Positions 49,801 to 61,600 of a DNA stretch of 64,000 nt are shown piece by piece. Position numbers and translations under genes: made by a program. Position 1 is the stretch's first letter, and every line of letters begins with the position of its first letter. This stretch comes from Nephromyces sp. MM_2019. Lineage: Eukaryota; Apicomplexa; Aconoidasida; Nephromycida. The stretch is from the NCBI GenBank assembly GCA_015657535.1, contig JADHZB010001398.1, positions 55,041 through 119,040 of the forward strand, written 5' to 3'. Below the pieces are notes generated by a model. That model was not told where the DNA came from and searched no databases. It saw only the letters and a list, made by a program, of their open reading frames with translations.

Positions 49801-52009
49801 TTTGGCTGCATTCCTTTTCATGAAGAATTTTGAGCTTTCTCACTATAAAGTTTAAAGTTAGTTACAGCCAAAAGAGAGGAAAAATTTGCTTAGTATAGGA
49901 AGAAAAAAAACGCCTCCTCCAAGTGTATCAAAAGGAGGTTTCCCTTCCATATCTTTCTAAGCTACTTTCAAAACCAAAAATCAATACCAGGAAAAGGAAA
50001 AAAATCTACCTTTAGGCTTTAAATTTCTTTAAATAAGTTTAATAGGCATCAAATATACTACTGCTACTGCTTTATATGAAAGTATAAAAATACATTTCCC
50101 ATGAAAGAAAGTGATAATGTTAACACGTAGCGTGGTGTAAGCAGTAAATAAAAGCAGAAAAAAACTTTAAAATGTGAATTTTCTCCCAAGTGAAGCCTAC
50201 CGTCTTATATCTTCGATTGAAGCTCTGCAATCTTCTCTTTAGTCGGCTTGAGTGCCAACGTGTAAAATATTTCAGCGAATTCCTTAAATTGAGGAGGGAG
50301 GAGAGAAGGAGACATAGTATTAACACACATTAGAGAAAAAGGCAAATCAAGAAAATCAGAGAATTTTTCACTCACAATTGTATTTAAGAAGCTGAAAAAA
50401 AAAGAATCAGAGTATTTTCCAGGAATAGTAAAGAACTTTCCACCTTAAATGCAATAATAAATCATCAGTGAACAAGCAGGAGTACTTCTTAATGTCCTGC
50501 AAATTTCAGATTTTCGGAGCAAATTTGCTTAAATTAGGGAAATTTAGTGCTAATAGCATGCTAAGAGCATCACATGCACACAAAAATTGCAAAAAAGGGG
50601 AAAAACCACAAAAAATGCGCAGCGTTTTCCCAGAATTCTTTGTTATGATTTTTCCTAGCATTATAAGCTCATTTGGGGGCTTGGATATCACACACACATT
50701 TTATATGTGCTCCAGCTATGAAAAGACTCCAGCTCAATAGAGCAAGAAAAATCGATGAGCTCTATCTCGAGTTCATTACCTAATGCTGCCGATGAATTCA
50801 TCCCGCTGCTGAAAGTTGTGAAGCTGTTCTCTCTGATTTTCAAAGATACTGCATACATGAACCAGGAGGGAGAAAGGAGGTGGTAGGTAATGGAGAGTGC
50901 ACTAACAATACGGCAGAGATAACTGCCCTTGGAGCTGGTGCCATCACAGAAAATCATATACACAAAAAAAGTAGCAGCAAAACCTCTTTAAAAAAATTAA
51001 AGAGGAAGGAATATTTTGCAAGCAGTGAAGATGAGAAGAAACAGAGAGATTGCATGTTGGCTGAAGATAAGCCGGAATAAAGTGGAGACATTATACGCAT
51101 TATCACCTGCCCAAAATCACACAGTAGAGAATAGGAGCGAGCAGGCAGATTGTTGCTACCTTTTTTTTTAAATTCAAGTTTATCGCTGAAAAGTTTAATA
51201 AACACACACACTTGAATACAAGCTCAGATATAGTGAAGAAAAAAAAGGGTTTTTTTGCTTATAGAAACCAGAGATATGCTATCAAGATGAAACAGTATAA
51301 AACTACAAAAAGCATATAAACTGCTTTCCAATTAATCACATGAGCAGAACAGCAATATTAAAAAATATCCAAAGCAGAGTCATAGTTTGTGTATATTTTG
51401 TGTGTGTCTACTTCATTGTGTGGGTGCATGTGTGCCTGTGGGTGTGTGTACGCCTTCCCATTCGCAGTTTAGCTTCATACATCACGCATAGAGCAGCAGG
51501 GTAGCTATAATTGGAGCTTTCCTCCCCAGCAAGGAATCCAAACTTTTTAGGTTTTCGCGTGTTAAAAAAGTGGAAACCATATGAAAATAAGAGAAAAATC
51601 GTAATATAGAGAACGCTAGATTTTATGAGTACTTTAAATTTATCTAGTTTCATCCCAACTCTAGCAATCAGTTCAAAAATTGCAAATAAATTTGGATTTT
51701 TGCATCAAATTTTGCTTTTGTATAAATAATTTACTTTTGCAGCTCGTGATAAAGCAATTTTTCCTCCTTGTCAGAAGCTTCAAGGTTTAATTTCTGTGGA
51801 AGAATTGCAAGGATTTAAAAGAGGTAAACTAAATATAAGCGTACATACACTGGTGCCAAAAGTATCATGTGTGCTCGATATGAGAATAATTGGGTAGTAA
51901 GCATATTTTGGGGAAAAAAAAAACCCTCGACAAGAGAGAGACGAGTTTGTTGCAAGCAGACATCTAAGGGAGTAGCTAAGCCTTGAAATATGCTGCAGAG
52001 GGAGTGAAA
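40833..52009 (-). CDS. Long all-helical protein, 954+ residues, family not recognised (11 exons; start not found)
   Basis: Exons 52009-51849, 50848-50780, 50282-50201, 48798-48562, 47195-46731, 46319-45193, 44104-43989, 43912-43781, 43121-43012, 42417-42148 and 40928-40833 (TAG) join with consistent phase throughout, total 2,865 bases. The product is rich in Leu/Ser and reads as stacked amphipathic helices: SFLMLLLANQVTLDYHDFLL, RSLKLLNRAAAFSIRNAR, IFTLWNERILFKQLEGK, KFLLLDDAATICKLLK. This is reminiscent of FASTK/RAP-type or HEAT-like helical repeat proteins of alveolates, but I find no RAP domain at the C-terminus and make no family call. A low-complexity Ser/Asn/Pro stretch lies in the large 45-46 kb exon. 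Upstream exons and the start codon should lie beyond 52.0 kb. The donors of the first and sixth exons (GTATGT, GTTAGT) are usable but unverified. Confidence 0.65.
41340..41535. repeat. CA-rich cryptic simple repeat in the last intron of the helical-protein gene
   Basis: Interspersed CACACA, ACACGC and CTCACA motifs on the plus strand (TGTGTG/GTGCGT on the sense strand). Plus-strand frames across it give a His/Thr/Cys repeat and are not genes. Confidence 0.75.
43450..43655. repeat. ~50-60-bp degenerate repeat built on GTCATCATAAT
   Basis: Four to five copies of a GTCATCATAAT / GTTATCATAAC core, each followed by a variable …GTCTATG or …ATGTGCA… segment and a TGTGTGTG run. It lies in the intron between 43121 and 43781 of the helical-protein gene. 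On the sense strand it is CA-rich, so it differs in orientation from the other intronic arrays. Confidence 0.7.
44855..45035. repeat. CA-rich cryptic repeat near the donor of the 1.1-kb exon
   Basis: Variants of CACACCGACAGATT and CACACCAGCGCA alternate over ~180 bases. On the sense strand this is G/T-rich (GTGTGTGCGCTGGT) and begins ~150 bases after the donor at 45192. The plus-strand 140-codon frame over it is a Thr/His/Pro-rich translation of the repeat and is not counted as a gene. Confidence 0.8.
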
Positions 52010-53177
52010 CTGAACTACTACTTTTGACCGTTTGACTTTTTAGTGAGAAAGTTTTTTTAAAAAGTAATCTAAAAGTGTATTTGATCGACATGACCCGAAA
52101 TCTAAAGAAATAGTAGCACCAAATGATGAAGATAGGAGCAGTGTGATGGGCAAGACAAACGGTAGAAACGCACGACGCCGTAACTTCAAATTATTCAAAG
52201 TTACTGCTCTATTAAATAGCTTCAAGTGTGTTGGTTAAGGTAAAAGCAGAGAAAAAACGAGCAAATTAACTGAAGATCAGGGTATAGGATCAAAGATTAC
52301 CGGAATTTTGAAAGCATGTTAAAGAAAACAGACATAAAAACCCAAAAAAATCAAAAATTTTGAATCAGCTATTTTTATATTCTAGGCTTTCACTGCAATC
52401 ACCTAACGAGAAGCCATTCCTTTTAAGAATCAGAAACTTCGCTTAAATCGATTAAAAAAAAAGGCAAAACACAACTCGTTGCATTGACTTGAAAGCAAGC
52501 AGATCAAAATTTTTTGTATACTAATTTAGAGGCAGAAAAATTAGCAAACTTATACTAAAAAATAAAGCAGCTTCAATATTTGCTAATAATATTGCAAATG
52601 CTTGCCTTCAACTCTTCCATAATTGTGAAAAAAGAACGATAGTAGGAGGAAGACTGTTGAACCGTGGAAAAAAGAGTGCTGTGGGAGTCATTCATTAAAG
52701 TTGCATCTTCGCTCTTCTGAAGGGAGAAAATTAAAAGAAATCACTCTTTCCAGTCTTTTATTAAAAAAAATTTCCGCAACACACACTGGCGACTTGATTT
52801 CCCCAACTATCTACAAGTAAACGCATAGAATCAAAAAGCTATATATTTTATTTCACTTAAAAAATGAAAAATTTCCCCCCTCGAATCAATTGTATAGTCA
52901 TCAAAAACGAATGTTATAAAAAATGGAGGAATTTTTGCCTTTTTTCCTTGCTAACTGAAAAAACTAAAATCCCCCTCTACGAGCTTCCTAGCAATTTTAC
53001 AAAAAATAAAAACATACATGCCGCAAGCTGTTTGCCGAAAAAAAAATTCATCAAGCATTCCATAAGGAAGCGGTAAATAAATGCGCCATCGAAAACACTC
53101 AGAAAAAAGAGTTAATATCAAAGCTAACACTGTAAAAGCCTACAAAGCAAATTCGCCTCCGAAACACACAGAAAAAG
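52010..53177. other. Region upstream of the helical-protein gene
   Basis: A-rich on the plus strand, with no further exon that I could chain to the gene below it. The minus frame at 52225-52040 may contain a 5' exon. The right end (53083-53208) is an imperfect tandem duplication of about 55-70 bases. Confidence 0.4.
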
Positions 53178-53208
53178 TTAATACTGTAAAAATCTACAAA
53201 GCAATTCC
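53083..53208. repeat. Imperfect tandem duplication (55-70 bp)
   Basis: Two copies share cgccatc/tccgaaaacac-type starts, then acagaaaaa…gttaata, cactgtaaaa, tctacaaagcaa and ttc. The left copy carries a ~15-base insertion. The right copy overlaps the 3' end of the possible secreted ORF on the minus strand. Confidence 0.7.
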
Positions 53209-53516
53209 GCCACTGAAGCAACCACTAAAACGCAGTAATACACCACCCTCTGCTTAAATACCAATATGGCAGTCTTTTTCATTTTAGCGATTGAGTTATC
53301 GTAAGATTTGAAGGACTTCTTCGGGAGTCCATTGCAGCTAAACGCGATAAATGGCACCTTCTTGTGCCAAAAGTATCTTTTAGCAAGAGTGAAGCAATTT
53401 CCCTGGAAGAAACCGGGTTTTTCCATATTATATGATTCAACATGGGAAGGTACTTGCAGAATAGCGATATACCATGATATTATGAGCAGAAAAATGAAAA
53501 TAGCAGCGAATTTCAT
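53178..53516 (-). CDS. Possible small secreted or membrane protein (112 codons)
   Basis: ATG-started frame whose first 21 residues (MKFAAIFIFLLIISWYIAI…) are a textbook signal peptide or anchor. A basic Cys/Phe-rich middle follows (KRYFWHKKVPFIAFSCNG), then a second hydrophobic run (VVYYCVLVVASVAELLCRF). It ends in TAA inside a tandem duplication. I recognise no family. A donor-like GTACCT follows residue 21, so it might be the first exon of a longer gene. A plus-strand frame over the same bases (53308-53601) also reads well but lacks a start or signal. Best seen as a candidate. Confidence 0.35.
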   Translation of the reverse strand: MKFAAIFIFLLIISWYIAILQVPSHVESYNMEKPGFFQGNCFTLAKRYFWHKKVPFIAFSCNGLPKKSFKSYDNSIAKMKKTAILVFKQRVVYYCVLVVASVAELLCRFLQY

Positions 53517-53761
53517 TAATTTCGGGGGGGGTTTGCTATCGCATGAAGCCCCCCGCAGTAAATTTCTTTTTCCCTTTTTCAGCGGCTATGGACTGTTTTG
53601 AGATGAAGGCAAACTAGGGCATGCATGGGGCAATTTATAGCCGAGAAGTTGAAATTTATTCAAGTTTCCTTTGAGATTTTCTAAAATAAAAGATATTATT
53701 TGCAGCAGACGCCAAGTAAGAGGAATAAAATTGTGGATACGGGGGTCTGTAGGTTATTTAA

Positions 53762-54494
53762 ATGATACTTTTACCCGAATACACGGATGATATATATGAA
53801 GAAGAGCGTGTACCAACAAATTGTATGCTTGCTCATGCTCTAAAGCTTTCATTCTCCACCTGCTGGAGAGAGATGCAAGGGTAGTGTCGGAAAGTATATA
53901 AGAAGCTTTCCCCAGCAAGCTGCAAGCTGGCTGATTCTGGATTTTTCATTTTTCTGCAGTACTCCAAGGTTTGTAATTTAGTGAAGAGGCGAACATCAAG
54001 GAACAGCTAAATGGCTAAACAAATTATTCACGTCTTCAATGCATGATTTTAGCCAGTGACAAGGAAGCAGAGGGCTTCCACGAGTTGGGAAACGTTGCTA
54101 GATGCCCGGCGGAAAAACCGTTATTTGTGAATCAACCGCAGCAGAGTGAAAAACATAGGATTACTAATAGTGTTGTCGCAGTACCTCCTTCGTAGGAGGT
54201 AACCTCGCTAGTTGGTCAAACAGCCTTGAAACGGCGTATGCATATTAAGCAAAAAAGTAGTGCCATTTGCTCAGCAATGCAAAATTATGGTTGATGAAGC
54301 AGCGCAGTTGCGGGATGTGAGGAGTCAGAAATACTCGAGAGGAAGCGTGGGGTGCTAAGGCTTTTTTAGCATTTGATAGTTTGGGGAAGTATGGTGCTTA
54401 TCCTCCTGAGGGAGAAAAAAAAAATCAGAAGCCTTCAGCGAAGGATTACCAACTTATTGCATCTTGCTCTGATACACTTATTCAGATTCTCTAA
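53762..54494 (+). CDS. Small four-exon gene, family not recognised
   Basis: Exon 1 is 53762-53880 (ATG; MILLPEYTDDIYEEERVPTN…). Exon 2 is 54057-54180 (GFHELGNVARCPAEKPLFVN…), joined in phase. Exon 3 begins at 54275 (QCKIMVDEAAQLRD…). The last exon is 54370-54494 (FDSLGKYGAYPPEG…LIASCSDTLIQIL, TAA). The donor of exon 3 is not settled: it must end in phase 1 and the best candidates are weak. The product is ~140 residues, acidic at its N-terminus, with no membrane span. No known family comes to mind. The exon chain, its codon choice and the splice signals are what support it. Confidence 0.5.
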
Positions 54495-55140
54495 ATTTTA
54501 ATATTTTCTTCCATTTTGTCCGCTTGGACTCCACAATAACGACTCCGATTGGAAACATCACCTGAATGTTATTAGTCAGGCATGTATTGGTTGGCGTTAT
54601 TATCTGCCATTATGGTCAGACAATATTTGCTATTACTGATGCGTGCAATATAGAATTTTCATTAATTTGCAAAAAGACACTTTGATAATGGTAAGGCTAT
54701 ATCAGAGTAATATCTACCATGGCTATTGATCGCAATTTACAGTACAACAAGTACTGCACGCGTTGCCCTACAAATGTAGAATGTTACGTAGATCCCTGGG
54801 TATCCGCACATTTATGAGTTCACCATTTTTCAATTGTAAAAGTGGTTACAATAAAGCTCTCTACCGGCTTTTTTTAGTATTTCGCTAGGTATTGTGTACC
54901 TTGCATCACTCAGGTGCATTGGCTTTTCATCTGACTTATGGTACACAAAAAATATGGGATAAATTAACTGTAAAGTCATAACTGACTCTAATAAGCAGCT
55001 ATGTGCTGCTAGAAGAAATAATCGAGGTTTTCGAGAGTGTCACTCATTTCACAAAGCTACTTCAATTTAATAGTTAGCGCACCTCTGAAACTAGCGTGAA
55101 CCTGTCAGGATACTAATTATTCCGTCCATTTCTTAATTGT
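54495..55140. other. Intergenic gap
   Basis: Mixed-composition DNA between two small plus-strand genes. I see no exon-like block, repeat or RNA gene in it. Confidence 0.45.
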
Positions 55141-55696
55141 ATGAATGCTGTGAAATTCATTTATAGCGCCGCTAGGAGGCTTTTGTATGCTCAAACTATT
55201 CCACCGCTCAAATTCGCAGGTAATTCCTTACTTTGGATGCATTCAAGAAAATTCCTCATCTTCCACATAGTTAAGCTTTCCTTGAGGCAATTTTCTATAT
55301 GCCGTAGCAAAGAGTCATCCTCGATATTTTTAATCGGTATAGTAACGGATATACTCCAATGGCTCAGTTTTTCACTGCTCGTTTATGCCGTCGCTATTTT
55401 CGTGGTAAATTATCCGCTATTATAACTAATTTGTATTACTAATTACTTACACTTTTGTTGTGGTGGTACCTTTACATCTTACAGAAAATCTAATCAAAAC
55501 TTCTTTCTGGCTCCACAAAGAGCTGATATATATATATATTGTGAGAACCCCTATATATTTTTGCTCTACCTCATTGTCTGAGTTACACAAACAAGCGCTT
55601 TTATTGGATAGCTCTTGTACCATTTTTACTACCCCCTTCCTGACTCTGTTTTACGAAGCACCCAGGACACCATTGCAATCCCATGTTTTTAAGTAG
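55141..55696 (+). CDS. Small three-exon gene, 118 residues, possibly mitochondrial
   Basis: Exons 55141-55219, 55271-55336 and 55485-55696 (TAG) total 357 bases and keep phase (1, 1, stop). The N-terminus MNAVKFIYSAARRLLYAQT is basic and amphipathic with no acidic residue, as in a mitochondrial presequence. The rest is rich in Ser, Leu and aromatic residues (SFWLHKELIYIYIVRTPIYF). I recognise no family; targeting is inferred from composition only. The downstream plus frame at 56056-56262 might be another exon or gene. Confidence 0.45.
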
Positions 55697-57657
55697 CTCT
55701 CAAATTAAAATGGTGAGAGAGAGAAACTCATCAATACTTTAAGCAAAAGAAAGCACAAGATTCTATTCAAGGCTTTTGACTAGCAATAATGTTCTTAGTT
55801 CCTATAAACAGATCAGCGGCACTTAGTTATCTTCCTTACGGATACCAAAAAAAAATTTGGATTTGCGTCAAATTCAGTCCTAGTAATGTATGCAATAGCT
55901 TCTTCTAGTGCTTCCAGTCAAATATTTCAGGAAAAAGATGTAGATATTTCATCTACACTATAAATACCTTCATAAGCTAGGTAGAACCCTGTAAAGTTAA
56001 TTTAGAGTCAAAATTCGCGCTGATAGGGCGCATATTTACCGACTTAAGAACAAATATGGTGACCGATCAGACTCGCAAACTTTCACAATTGCTTCAAGGA
56101 GCTGCATTGATTTTAGAGTCTTTTTGTAGTTTCTTGAGTTCCAGAATCCCAATAAGAGGTCCCAATTTATCATTCTCATATATATTTAAAAAATTGTATG
56201 CTAGCACCCCAATAAGCAAGCCAAGTTGTGAGACAATAGCAACTTTTAGTGAAGTCCCATAATTTGAAAGTGTATAACTATGTTACATGAAAGGTAAAAA
56301 TTCCTACAATGGAGATGCAATGTTATATAAATCTCCAGCTGCGGGGGGAGTGCATACTTATTTTTAAGGTAAAGCATTGCGTAGACATAGTTTTAGAACG
56401 AAGTTTCTACCTCGAAGCATTCTTTCAGTATATTCGATTTCACGAAGAGTCTTCATAATCAAAAAACTCAACCCAGTTTCTTGATTATAAAGATATCCTC
56501 ACCCATAAATTTCTATGCAATAAAAGCGAAATTGATAGCCACAATGAATCAGCGCGTTCGAGCGCCCTCGTCGATCACTTTTTTTAATACTTGAGCTATC
56601 CATGGACCTCCCTTTTCAGCCGTAGTCTCAAAGTTATTCATCTGCAGCTGAGAAAACAAGGGGGAAAATCAAAAGAAAATATGAGATTACAGTTTCTAAA
56701 GCTTCGGCTTGACTCATGCAAGCGAGTATGATTTCGGCCGCGGTCAATTCCCGCTATACTGGCCTCGCTCTAGTTTTCATTCAGATCGCTCGCGCCGCTC
56801 ATGGCTATTGTGCTTTGAATTTTAATTAGTTTTAATAAAAAAATGGTTTCTCGGTTATACTCCCCGATATGATGTCTTCTTATTCTTAATCTGAGTTAAA
56901 CCTTCAAAAAGCTGCCCTGCTAGCTTCCGTTACTTTGAATAGCACTCCGAGCAACCCCGGAAGTGGCTAGCTTTCATATAGGATAATAAGCGGAAGAGCT
57001 TTCCAAGAAAAAAATGAGAAGAAGAACGCATTTTTTTTTTCAAGGGAAGTACCGCTCCATATTTCTTGGCTTGCTCAATTGACTCAAATATATATATATA
57101 TATGTTGGGAGTTACAAAAACAGCCCATACATTGGATATGCAAAAAACTAAAAATATGTGAGCACTGCAACGTCAGGGAGCCGTGGAAACTTGAAGAGCC
57201 TTTTTCTTTAGGTCTGCTATTCCAAGACAAGGAAACTACATACTATAAGAGCTAATAACAACGATGAAAACATTAAGTGAGTTCTCCAGTCTTTACACTG
57301 AAGTGCAACTAAACATCCTATTGAGCAAAAAAGTGAGGAGTGAAGGTATTTTCCAGCTTGTAACAAAATCTAAGCAAGCAGACAAGAAAATCCATTTTCA
57401 TAAGAAATGCCTTCGCATGAAGGTACAACAAACACAATCGCTCAAAGTCTGAAAACCATTCTTTTACAGCTGAAACAAAAGATTACACAAAAGCGCAAGA
57501 GTAAAACGGTCAAAAGCGTTGAAAATAAAAATTATAGCAACCTTTTGAATAAATCTTCAAGACATCTAGCATTTAGCTATATAACGCCATTTTTGTCTAG
57601 GAAAAAGTCAAGCAGAAATCGTGATGGATTTTCTTGGAAAACAAGCATGGAATATGA
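55697..57657. other. Intergenic region
   Basis: Contains a plus-strand frame at 56056-56262 (MVTDQTRKLSQLLQGAALIL…) with a rival reading in another frame (NKYGDRSDSQTFTIASR) broken by TAG, so no gene is called. There is a short (TA)n run near 57090-57103. Lys-rich plus frames at 57264-57670 look like chance frames in A-rich DNA. Confidence 0.4.
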
Positions 57658-58516
57658 TTACTTATGTTGATCAAAGCAGCTTAAACACTCCACAGCCGTT
57701 CTTTCTTGCTGAAAAAAGTCACGGGAAGCAAAAAAATAGCAAGATTGAGGGTTAGTTGGCGACATATAAAAAAAAGAGACGCAAATATCGAGACTTACAG
57801 TGAGAAATATATAGACACACAAATATACACACTCACGCAAATATATATACTGATGCACACAAATATACACACTGCTCAACTCTCCCACATGCGCGTGTGC
57901 ATGCAAACGCAGGCTACACCAACCCAACGCTTACTTTGACAATTTTCCATTTTTCTGGGCACCACATAGTTCCCGGTAAATACCATTGTGGGCATCTGTT
58001 TTTCACTACATATGGTTCCGCCAAGCTTATCCTTTCTCCGTGCTTACTCTTTTCCTTCTTGTTATTGAAAAAATTGGTATGACTACCAACTATCTTCAAC
58101 ATCTGCAGTCCAGCCAAAAAGAGATTTTTTTTCGTTCCGACTACATTAATGTGTGTGCATATTTTCGCAGCTTGATCGCTGTAGGTACACTAAAAGAATG
58201 CAAATTTTCATATTTGAGCTAAAAACCGCAATCAGGTCTAAGAAAAAAAAATCAACTGCAATAACATTACACAGGATATATATAATACCCCAATTTAGAG
58301 ATTATATTCAAAAATACGGGAAAGAACTCCTATACTACCTATCCAAGAGTTTTCATTAGCAAAAATTTCAATCTCCTGCAATATAATTACCCAAAATTTT
58401 GGTATACATTTCATATATTCAAAAATAAGCATGTAGGCCTGAAAAAAAGTTGTATATCTGAAAAACTACGATTATAAGAACTCTCACATATCATTGCATT
58501 TGGGATATAATAACCA
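57658..58516 (-). CDS. 3' exon series, either the end of the Ser-rich gene or a separate short gene
   Basis: Minus-strand blocks with good splice signals: 58516-58488, 58457-58391 (YTTFFQAYMLIFEYMKCI…), 58375-58339 (EIEIFANENSWI), 58237-~58190 (DLIAVFSSNMKICILL), 58102-57935 (MLKIVGSHTNFFNNKKEK… and CPQWYLPGTMWCPEKW) and the terminal 57708-57658 (QERTAVECLSCFDQHK, TAA). All neighbours agree in phase except the step between 58237 and 58102, where a small exon (…KICTHIN) fits one side only. The last two exons carry a Cys/Trp pattern (CPxW…WCPxxW…CxxC) that could bind a metal. No start codon was found close upstream, so these may be alternative 3' exons of the gene above. Confidence 0.45.
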
Positions 58517-58637
58517 CTGATAATACAGAGGTTTTTTAGAGTTTTCTCCAAGGTGGTAACTTGGAACAAGGGAAATCAGTTATTTCCCTCAATAAGCATT
58601 CTTTTCGCCTTAAAATAGCTAGTTTAAATTTCTTGAT

Positions 58638-61600
58638 TTAGTCAACGACTTCCATAGCTTCAAATATGAGATTATGAGGCGAGAGAGAAGCTCTTAAAAT
58701 CAATTCCCTGCTGCCTTTTGAGAAGGAAGCAAAACTGCCTACCAAGTATTCCATGCAAAGGAAAAGATCACGAGGACTCAGCCGTAAAATCTTGAAGGAT
58801 AGAAAAACTTTGAAAAAAAAACGTACATAATAACTGAAAAAATCATTTCAAAAGCTGACAACATCCTTCATTTAATGATTCATAAACACACATTTAAGAC
58901 GATGCATACAGCTAAAAGCAGAGAAAGCACTTCATACCAGAAAAGATAAACATTCTTCATTCCAAATAGAAAAGCGCGGAGAAATCCTTGGAAAGCTATT
59001 TTTTTTTACCACAAAACCGAGAAGAAAAAGGAAAAGAAACCAAAGAAGCGGAAGCAAAAACATAAAAGCATAAAAGGGGAGAAGAACAGCAAAAAAAGCA
59101 CGAGTAATGTCATCAGTAAAAATGAAAAAAACTGAAGAGATACAGCCTCGAAAATTACAATATGTGGCAGAATTTTCTTTGCGAAGCATCTAAAGATTCA
59201 ATGCAAAGCCCTAAATAGCAAAATCAAGAAAAATCAAGGAGATAGAAAATAGAAAATCTCGCAAAAAAACAAAATACTCGCACTTGGCACACCTCTCTTT
59301 GCGTTACATAAGCTCTAAACTCCAAGGATTCTTTTTATTTTATAAAAAAATTAGTTTTAAGCCTTTTAATCATTAAATCCTATCTTTGCTTTTCTACTTT
59401 CCATTCCCTCATCCTCATTTTAGACATTCTTGAAGAAACCCCACTCCTCCTCCCCCACGATGCCAAAACTTACAGAAAATGACCTTTTCTTCACATGTTC
59501 TCCTATTTCTTCATTAAAGATATTTTCCTGCAAAAATTTTGAAATTCTCATCTCATCTTTCTCCTTCTGGATAACTTGCTCTTCTCTGGAAGAGGGCAAG
59601 GAATCCCTAGAAGCTCCTCTCCATCCACTATTTCGCCGACTTCCCTGACTGCCAGGAAAAATCGGGCTGATGCTCAGAGAACTTCTTCCGGAAGCAAGAA
59701 GAAACCTCAACTCTTCCAAAAACCTCTTTAAGAAATTGAAACTATCAACCCTTATCTCAACTGATAGCATCAATCCGACTACCCATTCAATACAGCTCAG
59801 CTTGAAATCAACGAAGTCTTGCAATGAGCCCCCCTTAACACACGAGCGAGATGAACGTTGATGATTTCCATGAAATCCAAGCATATCTATCGTAGCAACC
59901 CTGTTTATCGCATCATAGCAGGCAAGTTCTACATCTCCAGAGATGCTAACAAGAGCCTGGAATAAACGAGTTCTAGCGAACTTTATCTGAAGCTCAAGAT
60001 TCATCGAATCATATCCAAAAGTAGAGGGATTTGTTTTATACTCAGAAATTCCAAGTGTGGCTTGCTCTTCAGAGAAGGAGATGGGTGGAGAGTCATGCGA
60101 CTGTTGCAAGCCTTGGTAGTGCTGATTTAAGCTTTCTGACGTAAGCTTACCGGGAACCCCCTGATGTTCTTTGAGCGAGTTATAGTCTACATATGGCTGG
60201 TTACTGTGGTGTGTGTGTATCGCCACTTTCTTAAAAGTCTCGTGATGCAGCTTTTCCATATCTTTTCGCTTCCGGAAAGCAGAATGATGGGCGCTTCTAA
60301 GCTTCAGAAAATACGAAGTATTATCTTCGGCATTTCTAATAAGGAAGAGCACTGGAGACAAGGGAAATTTCGGGTATAATCGCTGGTTCTGATGCTTTTT
60401 CCCAGGTGTTTTCTCAGCTCTTACTTGCAGTTTATTCTTTGGAACAAGTTGAGTAGAGGCAATAGATGAAGTTTCAGGAGAAATCGTAGAATTTTCTGCT
60501 TCTTCAGAAGCAGAATTCATTGCATAAATACCCTTTTTTGAGTATTTCCAGCTTTCAGGCTTCTCTTGGCTAGGCTTCTTCGAGGATTCTTCCGCTGGCT
60601 TTGCTGTTGCTCCATCATCTGGAGATCCGCCTTGTAAAAATACGACAAGATGCTCCATTACACTTGCCAAATTCTGGACTCGCGAGACTATACCCTCGAA
60701 ACTCCACGTATTCAAAGGTTGCTCACTCAAAAGCTGACGCGCAGACTGAGCTAATTTTCCACCACTATACGATTCCGAGTAGGTTTGTTGCTTTCCATTA
60801 AAGCGTGAAACACCGGAAATACCAAGAAATTTGAGTTTTTCTTGGATTTTCACGAGATTTTCCTTCTTTAAACGATCGTTAAGGCCGAAACTCGAGGACC
60901 AGAAAGAGAAGAATTGATTAAATTCCTTTTCTCCATGTTTGTGAGGAGGGGGAAGATTTCTGTTATTCAGATTATTGGGCAATGTGTGTACTACAGACGC
61001 GTTAGACGAGTCTATTGGGGAAGATTTCTCGGGATTATATCTACGCATAGGCCTGCTTGGAGAGGCAGCAGGCCCAATTCGCTCAGAATCTTCCGGCGAT
61101 TTCGACACCTTAGCTGTCTGTGTGTTTCCTAGAACAACTTTAAATGAGGAATCACAGCTCATCTTCATATCCGAGGAGTAGCTCATCCCAGCTCCTTCCT
61201 CCTTTCTGCACTCTACAGAGGGGAATGGAGAATGCTGTGCCACATGGTCGCTGCACGAGAAAAGCCCCTCTTCATTTAGTTTAGCATTCAAATGAGAGAA
61301 ACCTACCTCACTAGAATGATTCTGCGACGTCTTCAAAAATTGTGATGAATCATGGATTACAGGGCTATTTTCCTTAGCTTGCTTGGAACTCATATAATCT
61401 TTGTAATAGGTGTGTGTTTGTGCTTTATGTGATGTTATATTAGAATCTGCTGTTGATTCGTTTGAAATTTGGCTACTTCCTTCACTAGTATGCATTGAAT
61501 CAAACGGGGTTTTATCGATTGAAGAAAATGTGTGCCGCAATGAGTTTGAAGATTCTGAGAAGACAACGTTTGAAGAGTAAACAGCATCTCTCTTTTTTGC

